Shown in pieces: positions 10,310 to 19,535 of a DNA stretch of 64,000 bases. This DNA is from Parafilimonas terrae (lineage in GTDB: Bacteria > Bacteroidota > Bacteroidia > Chitinophagales > Chitinophagaceae). The notes under the pieces were generated by a model that made no database searches, was not told the DNA's origin, and saw only the letters and a list, made by a program, of their open reading frames with translations. Where the stretch lies: NCBI RefSeq assembly GCF_900115755.1, contig NZ_FOXQ01000001.1:868001-932000 (forward strand), read 5' to 3'. Both the position numbers and the translations under genes were made by a program. Position 1 is the first letter of the stretch; each line of letters starts with the position of its first letter.

Positions 10310-10326
10310 TGTGTAATATTTACACA
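10310..10326. promoter_or_regulatory. palindrome upstream of the susC-like gene (candidate operator)
   Basis: TGTGTAA-TAT-TTACACA is a perfect 7-bp inverted repeat with a 3-nt centre, about 80 bp upstream of the susC start. A second smaller inverted repeat (CTGTA-AATA-TACAG, 10292-10305) lies between it and the gene. The symmetry suggests a dimeric regulator site; no regulator is linked. Confidence 0.4.
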
Positions 10327-10405
10327 ATTGTTAAAAAAATATTTTTAACGCTCATACATATGACATCTTTAATTTAAATAAAGCTGCCTTAAAATTTCAG
10401 ATAAA

Positions 10406-10750
10406 TTAAACTGCGAAACTTTCGCCGCAACCGCAGGTGCGTGAAGCATTGGGGTTTCTAAAAACAAACCCTTTTCCATTCAGGCCATCAGAGTAATCGA
10501 GTTCGGTGTTTAATAAATAAAGAAGGCTTTTTATGTCAGTAACCAGTTTAAGGCTTTCCATTTCAAAAACCTGGTCGCTGGCTTTTAATTCATTATCAAA
10601 ATCAAGTTTATAGCTAAGGCCCGAACAGCCGCCGCCCACCACAGATACCCGTAAAAAATATGTGTCATCAATACCTGCCTGCTGCATTAATTCCCTGGCT
10701 TTTATCTGCGCCCTTTCCGATGCTGTTATTCCCTCAGTAACTGTTTCCAT
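10406..10750 (-). CDS. HesB/IscA-type iron-sulfur cluster carrier
   Basis: 114-aa A-type carrier that transfers Fe-S clusters to apo-enzymes. The three invariant cysteines are present: one in VVGGGCSGLSYKL and two in the C-terminal CGCGESF. Length is normal for IscA/SufA/ErpA, and which of these it matches cannot be decided. It stands alone, divergent from the epimerase gene, and no other suf/isc genes are in the window. Confidence 0.9.
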   Translation of the reverse strand: METVTEGITASERAQIKARELMQQAGIDDTYFLRVSVVGGGCSGLSYKLDFDNELKASDQVFEMESLKLVTDIKSLLYLLNTELDYSDGLNGKGFVFRNPNASRTCGCGESFAV

Positions 10751-10854
10751 AATCCTTAATTATTTTACAAAGATAAAACTTACCACATTGAATTGAACAT
10801 TACGTAACCATTCATGAAAAGTTTGCATTTTCTTTGATAATTAATGCTGAAAAC

Positions 10855-11265
10855 ATGAATCACGTAGAACATATTGGCATCGCCGTAAAAAACCTTGAAG
10901 TTTCTGTGCCACTGTTTGAAAACCTTTTAAATGCAAAATGCTACAAGCAGGAGACTGTTGAGTCTGAAAAAGTTATAACAGCATTTTTTAAAACGGGCGA
11001 TGCAAAGATTGAATTATTGCAGGATGAGAAGGGAGATGGCGTTATCAGCAAATTTATAGAGCGCAAAGGTGAAGGCATTCATCATATTGCATTTGAAGTG
11101 GAAAATATACGGAACGAAATAGCAAGGCTTAAACAGGCAGGGTTTACTGTTTTAAACGAAGAGCCCAAGAAAGGTGCAGATAACAAAATGGTTTGCTTTC
11201 TTCACCCTAAATCAACCAACGGTGTGTTAGTTGAATTGTGCGAACAAATTATACCTGGCTTATAA
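10855..11265 (+). CDS. mce: methylmalonyl-CoA epimerase
   Basis: 136-aa VOC-fold enzyme interconverting (2R)- and (2S)-methylmalonyl-CoA in propionate/succinate metabolism. Metal ligands are visible in the first repeat (NHVEHIGIAVKN) and second repeat (GIHHIAFEVEN), and the final VLVELCEQ carries the C-terminal Glu. The ATG at 10855 matches the usual family N-terminus; the frame extends upstream only through a TTG. Its stop overlaps the stop region of the convergent aminotransferase by 6 bp. A cognate methylmalonyl-CoA mutase is not in the window: the mutase at 19.5 kb appears to be the isobutyryl type. Confidence 0.9.
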   Translation: MNHVEHIGIAVKNLEVSVPLFENLLNAKCYKQETVESEKVITAFFKTGDAKIELLQDEKGDGVISKFIERKGEGIHHIAFEVENIRNEIARLKQAGFTVLNEEPKKGADNKMVCFLHPKSTNGVLVELCEQIIPGL

Positions 11266-12105
11266 TTTACCCTTTAGGAATTTATCATATAAGTATGCTG
11301 CCAACTGGTTATTATAATTATGCCTATCACATTGTCCAACCCAGTTAATTCCTCTTACCGCATTCGTAACAAAAAACTCATTTGCATTGGCAAGTGCATC
11401 CGGCGCAATGGCGGTTTCTTCAAAAGGAAGGCCTTCTTTTTTTATACAATCAATTAAATAGCGGCGCATTACGCCACTAATGCAACCCTCGCTCAAGGCG
11501 GGTGTTTCGATCTTTCCATCCTTCACTAAAAAAATATTGGCAATAGTTGCATCGGCAATACGGTTGTAATTATTTAAGATGACGGCTTCATCCAGTTTAT
11601 TTTGCCTGGCCCATAAAGCACCCATTATATAGGGTAAAAAATTATTGTTTTTGATGTGCGAAAAATCATCGCAGGCTTTTCTTGCCTTTGTAAAAAGGCC
11701 TGATTTCATTCCTTTATCATTTAATCTTATCGCTTCTTTCAAAGGCCAGGTTTGAATGATATAATTGGGGAGATTGTTTGCAAAATCATACAGGCTGCCA
11801 TCACTTCGAAAAACAGTTAAACGCACCCGCGCCGATTTTTGATGATTGTTTTTTGCAGCCAGTTTCTTTATTTGTTCCAAAAATAAGGCCGCGGTTAAAT
11901 GTGCCGGTACATCAAAATGAAAAGCCTGTAAAGATGAAAACAGGCGCTCAAAATGATAACCGCTTAGTGCTATTTCACCATCCGTTAATCTCATCGTTTC
12001 AAAAAGGCCATCGCCAAAACGGAAAGAACGATTATCAGCAGTAAGAACAGCCTTACCGGATGCAACCATTTTATGGTTGTGCAAAAAATATTTGCCTGCT
12101 TCCAT
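11260..12105 (-). CDS. class IV PLP aminotransferase (branched-chain / aminodeoxychorismate lyase-like)
   Basis: 281-aa fold-type IV PLP enzyme. FRFGDGLFETMRL near the N-terminus and SEGCISGVMRRYLID in the C-terminal half are typical. The short length and divergent sequence are closer to PabC/4-amino-4-deoxychorismate lyase-like members than to IlvE, but substrate cannot be fixed from sequence alone. It is convergent with mce, with stops overlapping by 6 bp and no terminator between. Confidence 0.8.
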   Translation of the reverse strand: MEAGKYFLHNHKMVASGKAVLTADNRSFRFGDGLFETMRLTDGEIALSGYHFERLFSSLQAFHFDVPAHLTAALFLEQIKKLAAKNNHQKSARVRLTVFRSDGSLYDFANNLPNYIIQTWPLKEAIRLNDKGMKSGLFTKARKACDDFSHIKNNNFLPYIMGALWARQNKLDEAVILNNYNRIADATIANIFLVKDGKIETPALSEGCISGVMRRYLIDCIKKEGLPFEETAIAPDALANANEFFVTNAVRGINWVGQCDRHNYNNQLAAYLYDKFLKGKL

Positions 12106-12210
12106 TAAACAAAAATAAGTTCAGCTTTAATTAGGTTAATCAGTTGCGAAGCAAATGATGTTTAAACTTCATGCAAGATTCATCAAAATTTTGTTCGCTA
12201 ATTTGCACAT

Positions 12211-13308
12211 ATGAAGATTGCTGAAATAATAAACCATCTCGAAACCATTGCACCGCCTGTATTGCAGGAAGATTATGATAATGCAGGATTAATTACCGGT
12301 AATGCCGGATGGAACTGCACCGGCGTTTTATGCACGCTCGATGCCACCGAAGCTATCGTTGAAGAAGCCAAAGCCTCCAATTGCAATTTAATCGTGGCAC
12401 ATCACCCGATTGTTTTTCGCGGGCTTAAAAAAATAAACGGCAAAAATTACGTGGAGCAAACCATCATTAATGCTATAAAAAATGATATTGCCATTTATGC
12501 CATCCACACCAATCTTGATAATGTAATAACAGGCGTGAACAATAAGATCGCCGATAAACTTGGTTTAAAAAACAGGCAGGTTTTATTGCCTAAAGAAAAT
12601 ATGCTGATGAAGCTGTTCACTTTTGCGCCAACAGAGCATGCAGAAAAAGTGCGTTCGGCTTTGTTTAATGCAGGCGCCGGCGCCATCGGCAATTACAGTG
12701 AATGCAGTTTTAATGCAGCAGGCAAAGGCACTTTTAAGGCGGGTGCAAATACCCAGCCTTTTGTGGGCGAACAAAATGTCCAGCATGCCGAAGACGAGGT
12801 CAAGATTGAAGTTGTCTTCCCGTTTTATCTTCAGCAAAAAGTATTGTCAGCGCTTTTTGAGGCGCATCCTTATGAAGAAGTTGCTTACGATATTATCCTG
12901 CTTTCAAATCAATATAGTAATATCGGGAGCGGCTTAATTGGGGAACTGGAAGCTGAAAAACTGGAAACGGATTTTCTCGCTGCCTTAAAGAAAGCTTTCA
13001 ATTTAAGCGTTATAAAACACACGCCTTTATTACAAAAACCTGTTAAAAAAGTAGCCGTTTGCGGCGGGGCCGGGAGTTTTCTTGTTAACAAAGCAAAAGC
13101 ATCGGGTGCTGATTTTTACATTACTTCCGATATAAAATACCATGAGTTTTTTGATGCTGACGGCAAAATGGTGATTGCAGACATTGGTCATTGGGAAAGC
13201 GAGCAATTTACCACAGAACTTTTATATGATATTTTGCAGGCTAAATTCCCTAACTTTGCCGTCCTCAAAACAAAAACGGTAACCAATCCCGTTCATTATT
13301 TTGTTTAA
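12211..13308 (+). CDS. NIF3-like dinuclear metal-centre protein
   Basis: 365-aa member of the NIF3/YbgI/YqfO family. Metal-binding signatures are present: AHHPIVFRG near residue 68, HTNLDN, and the C-terminal ADIGHWESEQF. The length fits the long form, with a PII/CutA-like domain inserted in the middle (about 130-235; VFPFYLQQKVLSALFEAHPYEE). The molecular role of the family remains unclear. It is followed after 9 bp by the zinc-ribbon coiled-coil gene, a pairing often seen in Bacteroidota, and the two are probably cotranscribed. Confidence 0.9.
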   Translation: MKIAEIINHLETIAPPVLQEDYDNAGLITGNAGWNCTGVLCTLDATEAIVEEAKASNCNLIVAHHPIVFRGLKKINGKNYVEQTIINAIKNDIAIYAIHTNLDNVITGVNNKIADKLGLKNRQVLLPKENMLMKLFTFAPTEHAEKVRSALFNAGAGAIGNYSECSFNAAGKGTFKAGANTQPFVGEQNVQHAEDEVKIEVVFPFYLQQKVLSALFEAHPYEEVAYDIILLSNQYSNIGSGLIGELEAEKLETDFLAALKKAFNLSVIKHTPLLQKPVKKVAVCGGAGSFLVNKAKASGADFYITSDIKYHEFFDADGKMVIADIGHWESEQFTTELLYDILQAKFPNFAVLKTKTVTNPVHYFV

Positions 13309-13317
13309 ATAATAAAT

Positions 13318-14076
13318 ATGGCAGCAGTAAAAGAATATTCAGTTGAAGAAAAACTTGCATCGCTGGTGCGCCTGCAAAAAATTGACAGTAAACTGGATGA
13401 AATTAAAATATTAAAAGGTGAGCTTCCCATGGAAGTAAGCGACCTCGAAGACGAAATTCAGGGTTTGCACAGCCGTCAAACAAGAATTGAAGAAGAAATC
13501 AACGGCATCACCGAGTTCATTGAGCAAAAGAAAAATCTTATAAAGGAAGCTGATGCAATGGTAAAAAAATACCAGAAGCAAAGCGACAGCGTTAAGAATA
13601 ACCGCGAATACGAAGCCATTACCAAGGAAATTGAAATGCAGGAACTGGAAGGTAAACTGGCCGAAAAACACATTCGCGATGCCAACGAAGAACTGGCCGA
13701 AAAAGCAAAAATGCTGGAACAAACCAAAAAACTTATAGGCAATAAAGATGTTTCATTAAAGCAGAAGAAAAGCGAGCTTGAAAAAATTATTGCCGATACA
13801 GAAAAAGAAGAAACACATTTTTCAAAACTTTCCGGGCAGGCCCGCGAAGGCATTGACGACCGCCTGTTGTATTCTTACGACCGCATCCGCAAAAGTTACC
13901 GCAATGGTTTGGCCGTTGTTCCGGTTGAAAGAGATGCCTGCGGCGGATGCTTTAACGCAATACCGCCACAGCGCCAGAGCGAAATACGCCAGCACAAAAA
14001 AATCATCGTTTGTGAAAACTGCGGGCGCATTTTGGTGGATGAAGAGCTGAATGTGGCTACAGAAATGGAAAAATAA
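13318..14076 (+). CDS. coiled-coil protein with C-terminal C4 zinc ribbon
   Basis: 252 aa. Residues ~10-180 are charged heptad-rich helix (LEDEIQGLHSRQTRIEEEI…). The C-terminus has two CxxC knuckles (CGGCFNAIPP and CENCGRILV), forming a zinc ribbon like the CT398/DUF164 family, thought to bind nucleic acid or protein partners. It is cotranscribed with the NIF3-like gene and ends at a strong terminator. Exact function unknown. Confidence 0.85.
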   Translation: MAAVKEYSVEEKLASLVRLQKIDSKLDEIKILKGELPMEVSDLEDEIQGLHSRQTRIEEEINGITEFIEQKKNLIKEADAMVKKYQKQSDSVKNNREYEAITKEIEMQELEGKLAEKHIRDANEELAEKAKMLEQTKKLIGNKDVSLKQKKSELEKIIADTEKEETHFSKLSGQAREGIDDRLLYSYDRIRKSYRNGLAVVPVERDACGGCFNAIPPQRQSEIRQHKKIIVCENCGRILVDEELNVATEMEK

Positions 14077-14100
14077 ATAACATTAACATCTTATCTTTAT

Positions 14101-14131
14101 AAAAAGGACGTTGCTTTAAACGTCCTTTTTT
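14101..14131 (+). terminator. intrinsic terminator after the zinc-ribbon gene
   Basis: 12-bp stem AAAAAGGACGTT/AACGTCCTTTTT with a 6-nt loop and a T-rich tail, located 25 bp after the stop. Confidence 0.9.
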
Positions 14132-14143
14132 ATTTTCGGGCTA

Positions 14144-15643
14144 ATGAAGTTTACGCTACAGAAATTAGTTTTCTCATTACTGTTTTGTATTGCTTTTTTT
14201 ACTGTTAAAGCAGGCAAGGTTTATGATTTTAATGCTACCTGCCAGCAGGCTTATAAAGAAATAACCAGCCTGCGCCTGGAAAATGGCGAAAGATTGATTG
14301 CCCAGGCCAAAGCAGAAAACCCGGATAATCTTATCCCTTATTTCCTCAACAGCTATATAGATTTTTTTATTCTCTTTTTTAATGAAGACCCGGCTGAATT
14401 AAAAATACGTGAACCGCATTTTGACGATTACGTGGATATATTGGATGAAGGCCCGTCTTCATCACCATTTTATAATTACTGCCGCGCCGTGGTGCTGATA
14501 CAAGCTGCCTGTGTTGAAATAAAATTCGGCGAAAGATGGTCTGCAGGCTGGGATTTCCGCAAGGCATTCGGGCTGATAAAAGACAATCGTAAAAAATTCC
14601 CGGGTTTTGTGCCCAACAATATGCTGTACGGCCCAATGCAGGTGGTTGCAGGCACCATTCCCGACGGTTATAAATGGATAGCGGGATTGTTTGGCATTAA
14701 AGGTTCCATCAGCAAAGGCATGACTTTAATGCAGGGGGTAATTAACAGTAACGACAGTTATGCCCGGTTATTTGCCAACGAAGCGGCTTTTTATTACTGT
14801 TATGTAAGTTTCTATATACAAAACCAGCCGGAAAAGGTTTTTCAATTCATCAGGCAGAAAAATTTTGACCTCGTAAATAATCACCTGATGGCTTACATGG
14901 CGGCTAACCTTGCCGTGAATAATAAGATGAATGAATTTGCAAGGGACGTTATTGAAAACCGGAACAGGTCATCAGCTTACATGCAAACACCTGTATGGAA
15001 TTTTGAACTGGCGTATGTACAAATGCGCCATCTTGAACTGGAAGACGCTGCTAAGAATTTTGAATATTTCCTTTCGCATTTCAAAGGCAAATTTTATGTA
15101 AAGGATGCCTGCGAAAAACTGGCCTGGTGTTATTATTTAATGGGTAATACCGCTGCTGCAAACAATGCCCGGCAAATGGTATTAAAACGCGGCAACACAG
15201 ATACCGATGCAGATAAAGAAGCCAATAAAAATGCAAAGGCAGGCAAATGGCCAACCCCACTTTTATTAAAGGCAAGGGTTTTGAATGATGGCGGTTATAA
15301 CCAGCAGGCAATTTCTTTGTTGAGAAGTAAATCTGCAAACGACTTTACCGATGCCACCGACAAACTCGAATACACTTACCGCACAGGCAGGATTTATGAT
15401 GATATGAATTATGATGATTCTGCGGTTAAATATTACCAGGCAGCTATTTCACTCGGCATCAACAGAACGGAATATTATGCTTCCCGCGCTGCCTTGCAAA
15501 TAGGGATGATTTATGAAAAGCAGGGCAATAAACAGCTTGCCATTCAGTATTATCAAAAATGCCTGGCCATGCAAAACCACGATTATAAAGATTCAATGGA
15601 CCAGAAGGCAAAGTCAGGTATTGCAAGATGCAGTGGCGGATGA
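14144..15643 (+). CDS. exported tetratricopeptide-repeat protein
   Basis: 499-aa protein with a signal peptide (MKFTLQKLVFSLLFCIAFFTVKAG) and mainly helical repeats. The clearest TPR units are at the C-terminus (SAVKYYQAAISLGINRTEYY and KQLAIQYYQKCLAM). Probably periplasmic, acting as a protein-interaction scaffold. Nothing indicates a specific partner. The next gene (M14 peptidase) starts 76 bp downstream on the same strand. Confidence 0.75.
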   Translation: MKFTLQKLVFSLLFCIAFFTVKAGKVYDFNATCQQAYKEITSLRLENGERLIAQAKAENPDNLIPYFLNSYIDFFILFFNEDPAELKIREPHFDDYVDILDEGPSSSPFYNYCRAVVLIQAACVEIKFGERWSAGWDFRKAFGLIKDNRKKFPGFVPNNMLYGPMQVVAGTIPDGYKWIAGLFGIKGSISKGMTLMQGVINSNDSYARLFANEAAFYYCYVSFYIQNQPEKVFQFIRQKNFDLVNNHLMAYMAANLAVNNKMNEFARDVIENRNRSSAYMQTPVWNFELAYVQMRHLELEDAAKNFEYFLSHFKGKFYVKDACEKLAWCYYLMGNTAAANNARQMVLKRGNTDTDADKEANKNAKAGKWPTPLLLKARVLNDGGYNQQAISLLRSKSANDFTDATDKLEYTYRTGRIYDDMNYDDSAVKYYQAAISLGINRTEYYASRAALQIGMIYEKQGNKQLAIQYYQKCLAMQNHDYKDSMDQKAKSGIARCSGG

Positions 15644-15719
15644 TTTTGCATCCGGCATCTGCTTTCGTATCTATTTAAATCGTTTTATAATCATACTGAC
15701 AAAACCGATATTTGTTCTT

Positions 15720-18206
15720 ATGAAAAGAATAAATATCATTACTATACTGCTTTGCATCACCACTATTCTTTCTGCTCAAAACATTCCGTCGCCAAAACAA
15801 TTTCTCGGTTATGAATTAGGTGAACGTTTCACGCCTTGTTATAAAATAGATAATTACTTCAACGCGGTGGCACAGGCTTCGCCATCTACCGTTAAAACAT
15901 TTAAATATGGCGAAACCAATGAAGGCCGCGATTTAATAGTGGCTTTTATTTCTTCGGCACAAAATATTCAGAACCTGGAAAATATACGGCAGAATAATTT
16001 GCGTCTTGCAGGCATGTTAAAAGATAATACACCTGCTGATGTAAATGCGCCCACCATTGTTTGGTTAAGCTACAATGTGCATGGCAACGAACCTTCAAGC
16101 AGCGAAGCGGCTATGAAAGTGTTGTATGCATTAGCCGATGCTTCCAACACACAAACAAAACAATGGCTGCAAAATGTTGTTGTAATAATTGATCCGATAC
16201 AAAACCCTGATGGCCGCGACCGTTACATAAACTGGTATAATAATGCTGTTGGCAAAAATTTTAATGCCGATCCGCAAAGCCGTGAACATGACGAGCCGTG
16301 GCCGTATGGAAGAACCAATCATTATAACTTTGATCTTAACCGCGACTGGGCCTGGCAAACGCAAAAAGAGACGCAGCAAAAAATGAAATTATATAATCAA
16401 TGGCTGCCCCAGATACATGTTGACCTGCATGAACAAGGTTATAATGCACCTTATTATTTTGCACCGGCCGCACAGCCCTTTCACGAAGTAGTTACGCAAT
16501 GGCAAAGGGATTTCCAGGTTACTGTTGGAAAAAATAATGCAAAGTATTTTGATGCTAATGGGTGGCTGTATTTCACTAAACAAATATTCGATTTATTTTA
16601 TCCCTCTTATGGCGATACGTATCCAACTTATAACGGCGCTATCGGCATGACGTATGAACAAGGTGGCATTGGCGCCGGGCTCGGTATAAAAACAAGAAGC
16701 GGCGATACGCTCACTTTAACTGACAGGCTGATGCACCACTACACTTCAAGCATATCTACTATTGAAGTAGCTTCAAACAATGCAAAGCAACTCGTAACTG
16801 AATATAAAAAGTATTTTGACAATAACGTTAATGGCGTTGATTTGGGAAATACAACGTATGTGCTTACATCATCAGACCAAAACAAAATTGAAGCGGTAAG
16901 AAAACTGCTTGATAATAATGGTATAAGTTATGGCGCAACCAATACAAGTTTTAGTGGTTATAATTATATTGATAATAAAACAGAAGTGTTTAAAAACGAA
17001 GGTTATCAAATTGCGGTTAACACATTGCAACCCAAAGGCCGCATGGTAAAAGTGTTGTTTGAAAGAGAAAGCAAACTGGTTGATTCTGCCACTTATGATA
17101 TTACGGCATGGAGCATTCCTTATGTATATGGCGTGAATGCATGGGCAACAAAAGATAAAATTTCATTAAGCGCTTATACAATGCCGGCAGCAGTTACGCC
17201 TGTTCAAAGTAATTATGGCGTATTGATCCCGTACACTTCTATCAATGCATCAAAAGTGCTGGCGGCTTTATTATCGCAGGGCATCCGCGTACGTTATTCT
17301 GCTGATGATTTTACCTATAACGGCAAAGCCTTCAACAAAGGCACGCTTATTATTTTAAAAGGTAACAATCAACCAACCTGGCTTAACGCTGTTAACACAG
17401 CCTGCAGCAGTTATAATGTGCAGCCTTTTGCAGTGGAAACAGGTTTTATGGATGCCGGTGCAGACTTCGGCTCCTCCGATGTGCATTTTATAAAAGCGCC
17501 AAGAGTGGCTTTGCTTACCGGCAAAAATGTATCCTACATTGCTTCGGGCGAAGTTTGGAGTTATTTTGATAATGAACTGAATTATCCCATATCTCAGTTA
17601 ATGGCAGAAGATATGGATGATATTAATCTTTCTAACTACGATGTTTTAATAATGCCCGATGGCGGTTATGATGTGTTTGATGATAAAACAAATGCAGCAA
17701 AGCTTGAAGATTTTGTAAAGGGTGGCGGCAAACTTATAGCCACAGAAAGCGGCGCCGAAAAGCTTGCTGATTTTAACTGGAGCGGCTTGAAACTTATTGA
17801 AGACACAGCACAATCTTCAGACAGTATTGTACAAAAAAACTATGGCGCTTCAGAGCGTGATTTCCTCACTTCATTCATCCCCGGCGCTATCTATAAATTA
17901 CAGTTAGATAATACGCATCCCATTGCTTACGGCTACCCAAATTTCTATTACACATTAAAGCAGGATGCACGTGTTTATGAGTCTGTTAAAGGCGGATGGA
18001 ATGTGGGCATATTTCCTTCAAACGCTTATGTGGCGGGCTTTGTAGGCAGCACATTAAAATCGAAGTTGAAGCAGGGCGTTGCCATTGGAGAAAAACGTTA
18101 TGGTAAAGGCAACATTATTTTTTTTAATGATGATGTTTTATTCCGCCAGTTTTGGCAAAACGGCAAAATGCTTTTTGCCAATGCCGTTTTTTTAGCCGGC
18201 AATTAA
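15720..18206 (+). CDS. secreted M14-family zinc carboxypeptidase with C-terminal GATase/DJ-1-like domain
   Basis: 828 aa from the ATG that begins a clear signal peptide (MKRINIITILLCITTILSAQ); the open frame extends upstream into the TPR gene but that part is a shadow. M14 zinc ligands: H121 and E124 in NVHGNEPSSSEA, and H237 in DLHEQG. Arg/Asn substrate residues lie in DLNRDWAW, and the candidate catalytic Glu in GMTYEQGG. The last ~200 residues (VALLTGKNVSYIASGEVW…VLIMPDGGYD) resemble a class I glutamine-amidotransferase/DJ-1 fold, as in other large Bacteroidota M14 proteins. Predicted periplasmic or outer-surface peptidase; substrate unknown. Confidence 0.88.
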   Translation: MKRINIITILLCITTILSAQNIPSPKQFLGYELGERFTPCYKIDNYFNAVAQASPSTVKTFKYGETNEGRDLIVAFISSAQNIQNLENIRQNNLRLAGMLKDNTPADVNAPTIVWLSYNVHGNEPSSSEAAMKVLYALADASNTQTKQWLQNVVVIIDPIQNPDGRDRYINWYNNAVGKNFNADPQSREHDEPWPYGRTNHYNFDLNRDWAWQTQKETQQKMKLYNQWLPQIHVDLHEQGYNAPYYFAPAAQPFHEVVTQWQRDFQVTVGKNNAKYFDANGWLYFTKQIFDLFYPSYGDTYPTYNGAIGMTYEQGGIGAGLGIKTRSGDTLTLTDRLMHHYTSSISTIEVASNNAKQLVTEYKKYFDNNVNGVDLGNTTYVLTSSDQNKIEAVRKLLDNNGISYGATNTSFSGYNYIDNKTEVFKNEGYQIAVNTLQPKGRMVKVLFERESKLVDSATYDITAWSIPYVYGVNAWATKDKISLSAYTMPAAVTPVQSNYGVLIPYTSINASKVLAALLSQGIRVRYSADDFTYNGKAFNKGTLIILKGNNQPTWLNAVNTACSSYNVQPFAVETGFMDAGADFGSSDVHFIKAPRVALLTGKNVSYIASGEVWSYFDNELNYPISQLMAEDMDDINLSNYDVLIMPDGGYDVFDDKTNAAKLEDFVKGGGKLIATESGAEKLADFNWSGLKLIEDTAQSSDSIVQKNYGASERDFLTSFIPGAIYKLQLDNTHPIAYGYPNFYYTLKQDARVYESVKGGWNVGIFPSNAYVAGFVGSTLKSKLKQGVAIGEKRYGKGNIIFFNDDVLFRQFWQNGKMLFANAVFLAGN

Positions 18207-18263
18207 TTTGATGTACGCCCATTTTCATTAACCTTTGCGGGCTTTAAAGAAGGAAATATATTA

Positions 18264-19526
18264 ATGGCAAAAAATAACAAAGCTGCGCTTGGATTTATTT
18301 TTACTACTGTTTTAATTGATGTAATAGGGCTTGGCATTATCATTCCCGTTGTGCCTGACCTGATCAGGCAACTAACAGGTAAAGGATTAAGCCGCGCTGC
18401 TGAATTAAACGGCCTGCTCACATTTGCGTATGCATTTATGCAGTTTGTTTGCGCACCGTTAATGGGCAATTTAAGCGACCGTTATGGCCGCAGGCCGGTA
18501 TTACTTTTTTCTTTGTTAGGGTTCGGGTTTGATTATCTTTTCCAGGGTTTTGCGCCAACATTGGGCTGGTTATTTGTGGGAAGGATTATCGCCGGCATGA
18601 CGGGCGCCAGCTTCACTACTGCCACCGCTTATATTGCTGATGTAAGTGAACCAGAAAAACGGGCGCAAAATTTTGGATTGGTTGGCGCAGCATTTGGATT
18701 AGGCTTTATAATTGGCCCGGCATTGGGCGGCCATCTTTCTGTATATGGAACAAGGGTTCCATTCTTTGCTGCAGCGGGGCTGAGTTTACTCAACTGTATT
18801 TACGGATATTTTGTATTGCCAGAATCATTGTCTGCAGAACGGCGGCGCAAGTTTGAATGGAAGCGGGCAAATCCTGTTGGCGCTTTTAAACAGTTTAAAA
18901 AACATCCTTCACTTTCAGGGCTTATCGTGGCCATTATTCTCATCTATCTTTCAGCCCATGCTATACAAGCCACCTGGCTTTTTTATAACATGGAAAAGTT
19001 TAACTGGGATGCAAAATGGGGCGGTTATTCATTAAGCTTTATTGGATTGATGATTGCGCTGGTGCAAGGCCTATTAATCCGTATAATTATACCAAAGCTT
19101 GGCCAGGAACGAAGCGTATACGTTGGGTTGATGTTGTATAGCATTGGCTTTATTTTATTTGCTTTTGCCACGCAGGGATGGGAGATGTTTGTATTTATGA
19201 TACCGTATGCCTTAGGCGGCATTGCGGGGCCTGCTTTACAAGGCATAATTTCAAGCCAGACACCAGCTACTGAGCAGGGCGAGTTGCAGGGTGGATTAAC
19301 CAGTTTAATGAGTGCTTCAGCCATTATAGGGCCCGTTATCATGACCGGTTTGTTTGCTTATTTTACGGGTAAAGATGCGCCCTTTAAATTCCCCGGCGCC
19401 CCGTTCATTGTTGGCGCTATGCTTACTACAATAAGCGCTATTCTTGCTTATAAAAATTACAGGAAAAATAAAGCTATGGTTGAAGAAGAAGAGGTTCAAT
19501 ATTCAACAGTTGATATAAGTGAATAG
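18264..19526 (+). CDS. major facilitator superfamily exporter, TetA-like
   Basis: 420-aa integral membrane protein with about 12 hydrophobic helices. The loop 2-3 motif A is intact ([14 protein letters not shown]) and the antiporter motif C-like stretch is [16 protein letters not shown]. These features place it with proton-driven drug exporters of the TetA/DHA1 type; the drug or metabolite is not predictable. It has its own upstream region and converges on icmF, with only 9 bp between stops and no visible terminator. Confidence 0.85.
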   Translation: MAKNNKAALGFIFTTVLIDVIGLGIIIPVVPDLIRQLTGKGLSRAAELNGLLTFAYAFMQFVCAPLMGNLSDRYGRRPVLLFSLLGFGFDYLFQGFAPTLGWLFVGRIIAGMTGASFTTATAYIADVSEPEKRAQNFGLVGAAFGLGFIIGPALGGHLSVYGTRVPFFAAAGLSLLNCIYGYFVLPESLSAERRRKFEWKRANPVGAFKQFKKHPSLSGLIVAIILIYLSAHAIQATWLFYNMEKFNWDAKWGGYSLSFIGLMIALVQGLLIRIIIPKLGQERSVYVGLMLYSIGFILFAFATQGWEMFVFMIPYALGGIAGPALQGIISSQTPATEQGELQGGLTSLMSASAIIGPVIMTGLFAYFTGKDAPFKFPGAPFIVGAMLTTISAILAYKNYRKNKAMVEEEEVQYSTVDISE

Positions 19527-19535
19527 CAAACAGCT

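Noticed and set aside
15513-15719. Upstream extension of the M14 peptidase frame
   Set aside because: Overlaps the TPR gene in another frame and would bury the signal peptide; the ATG at 15720 is clearly better.
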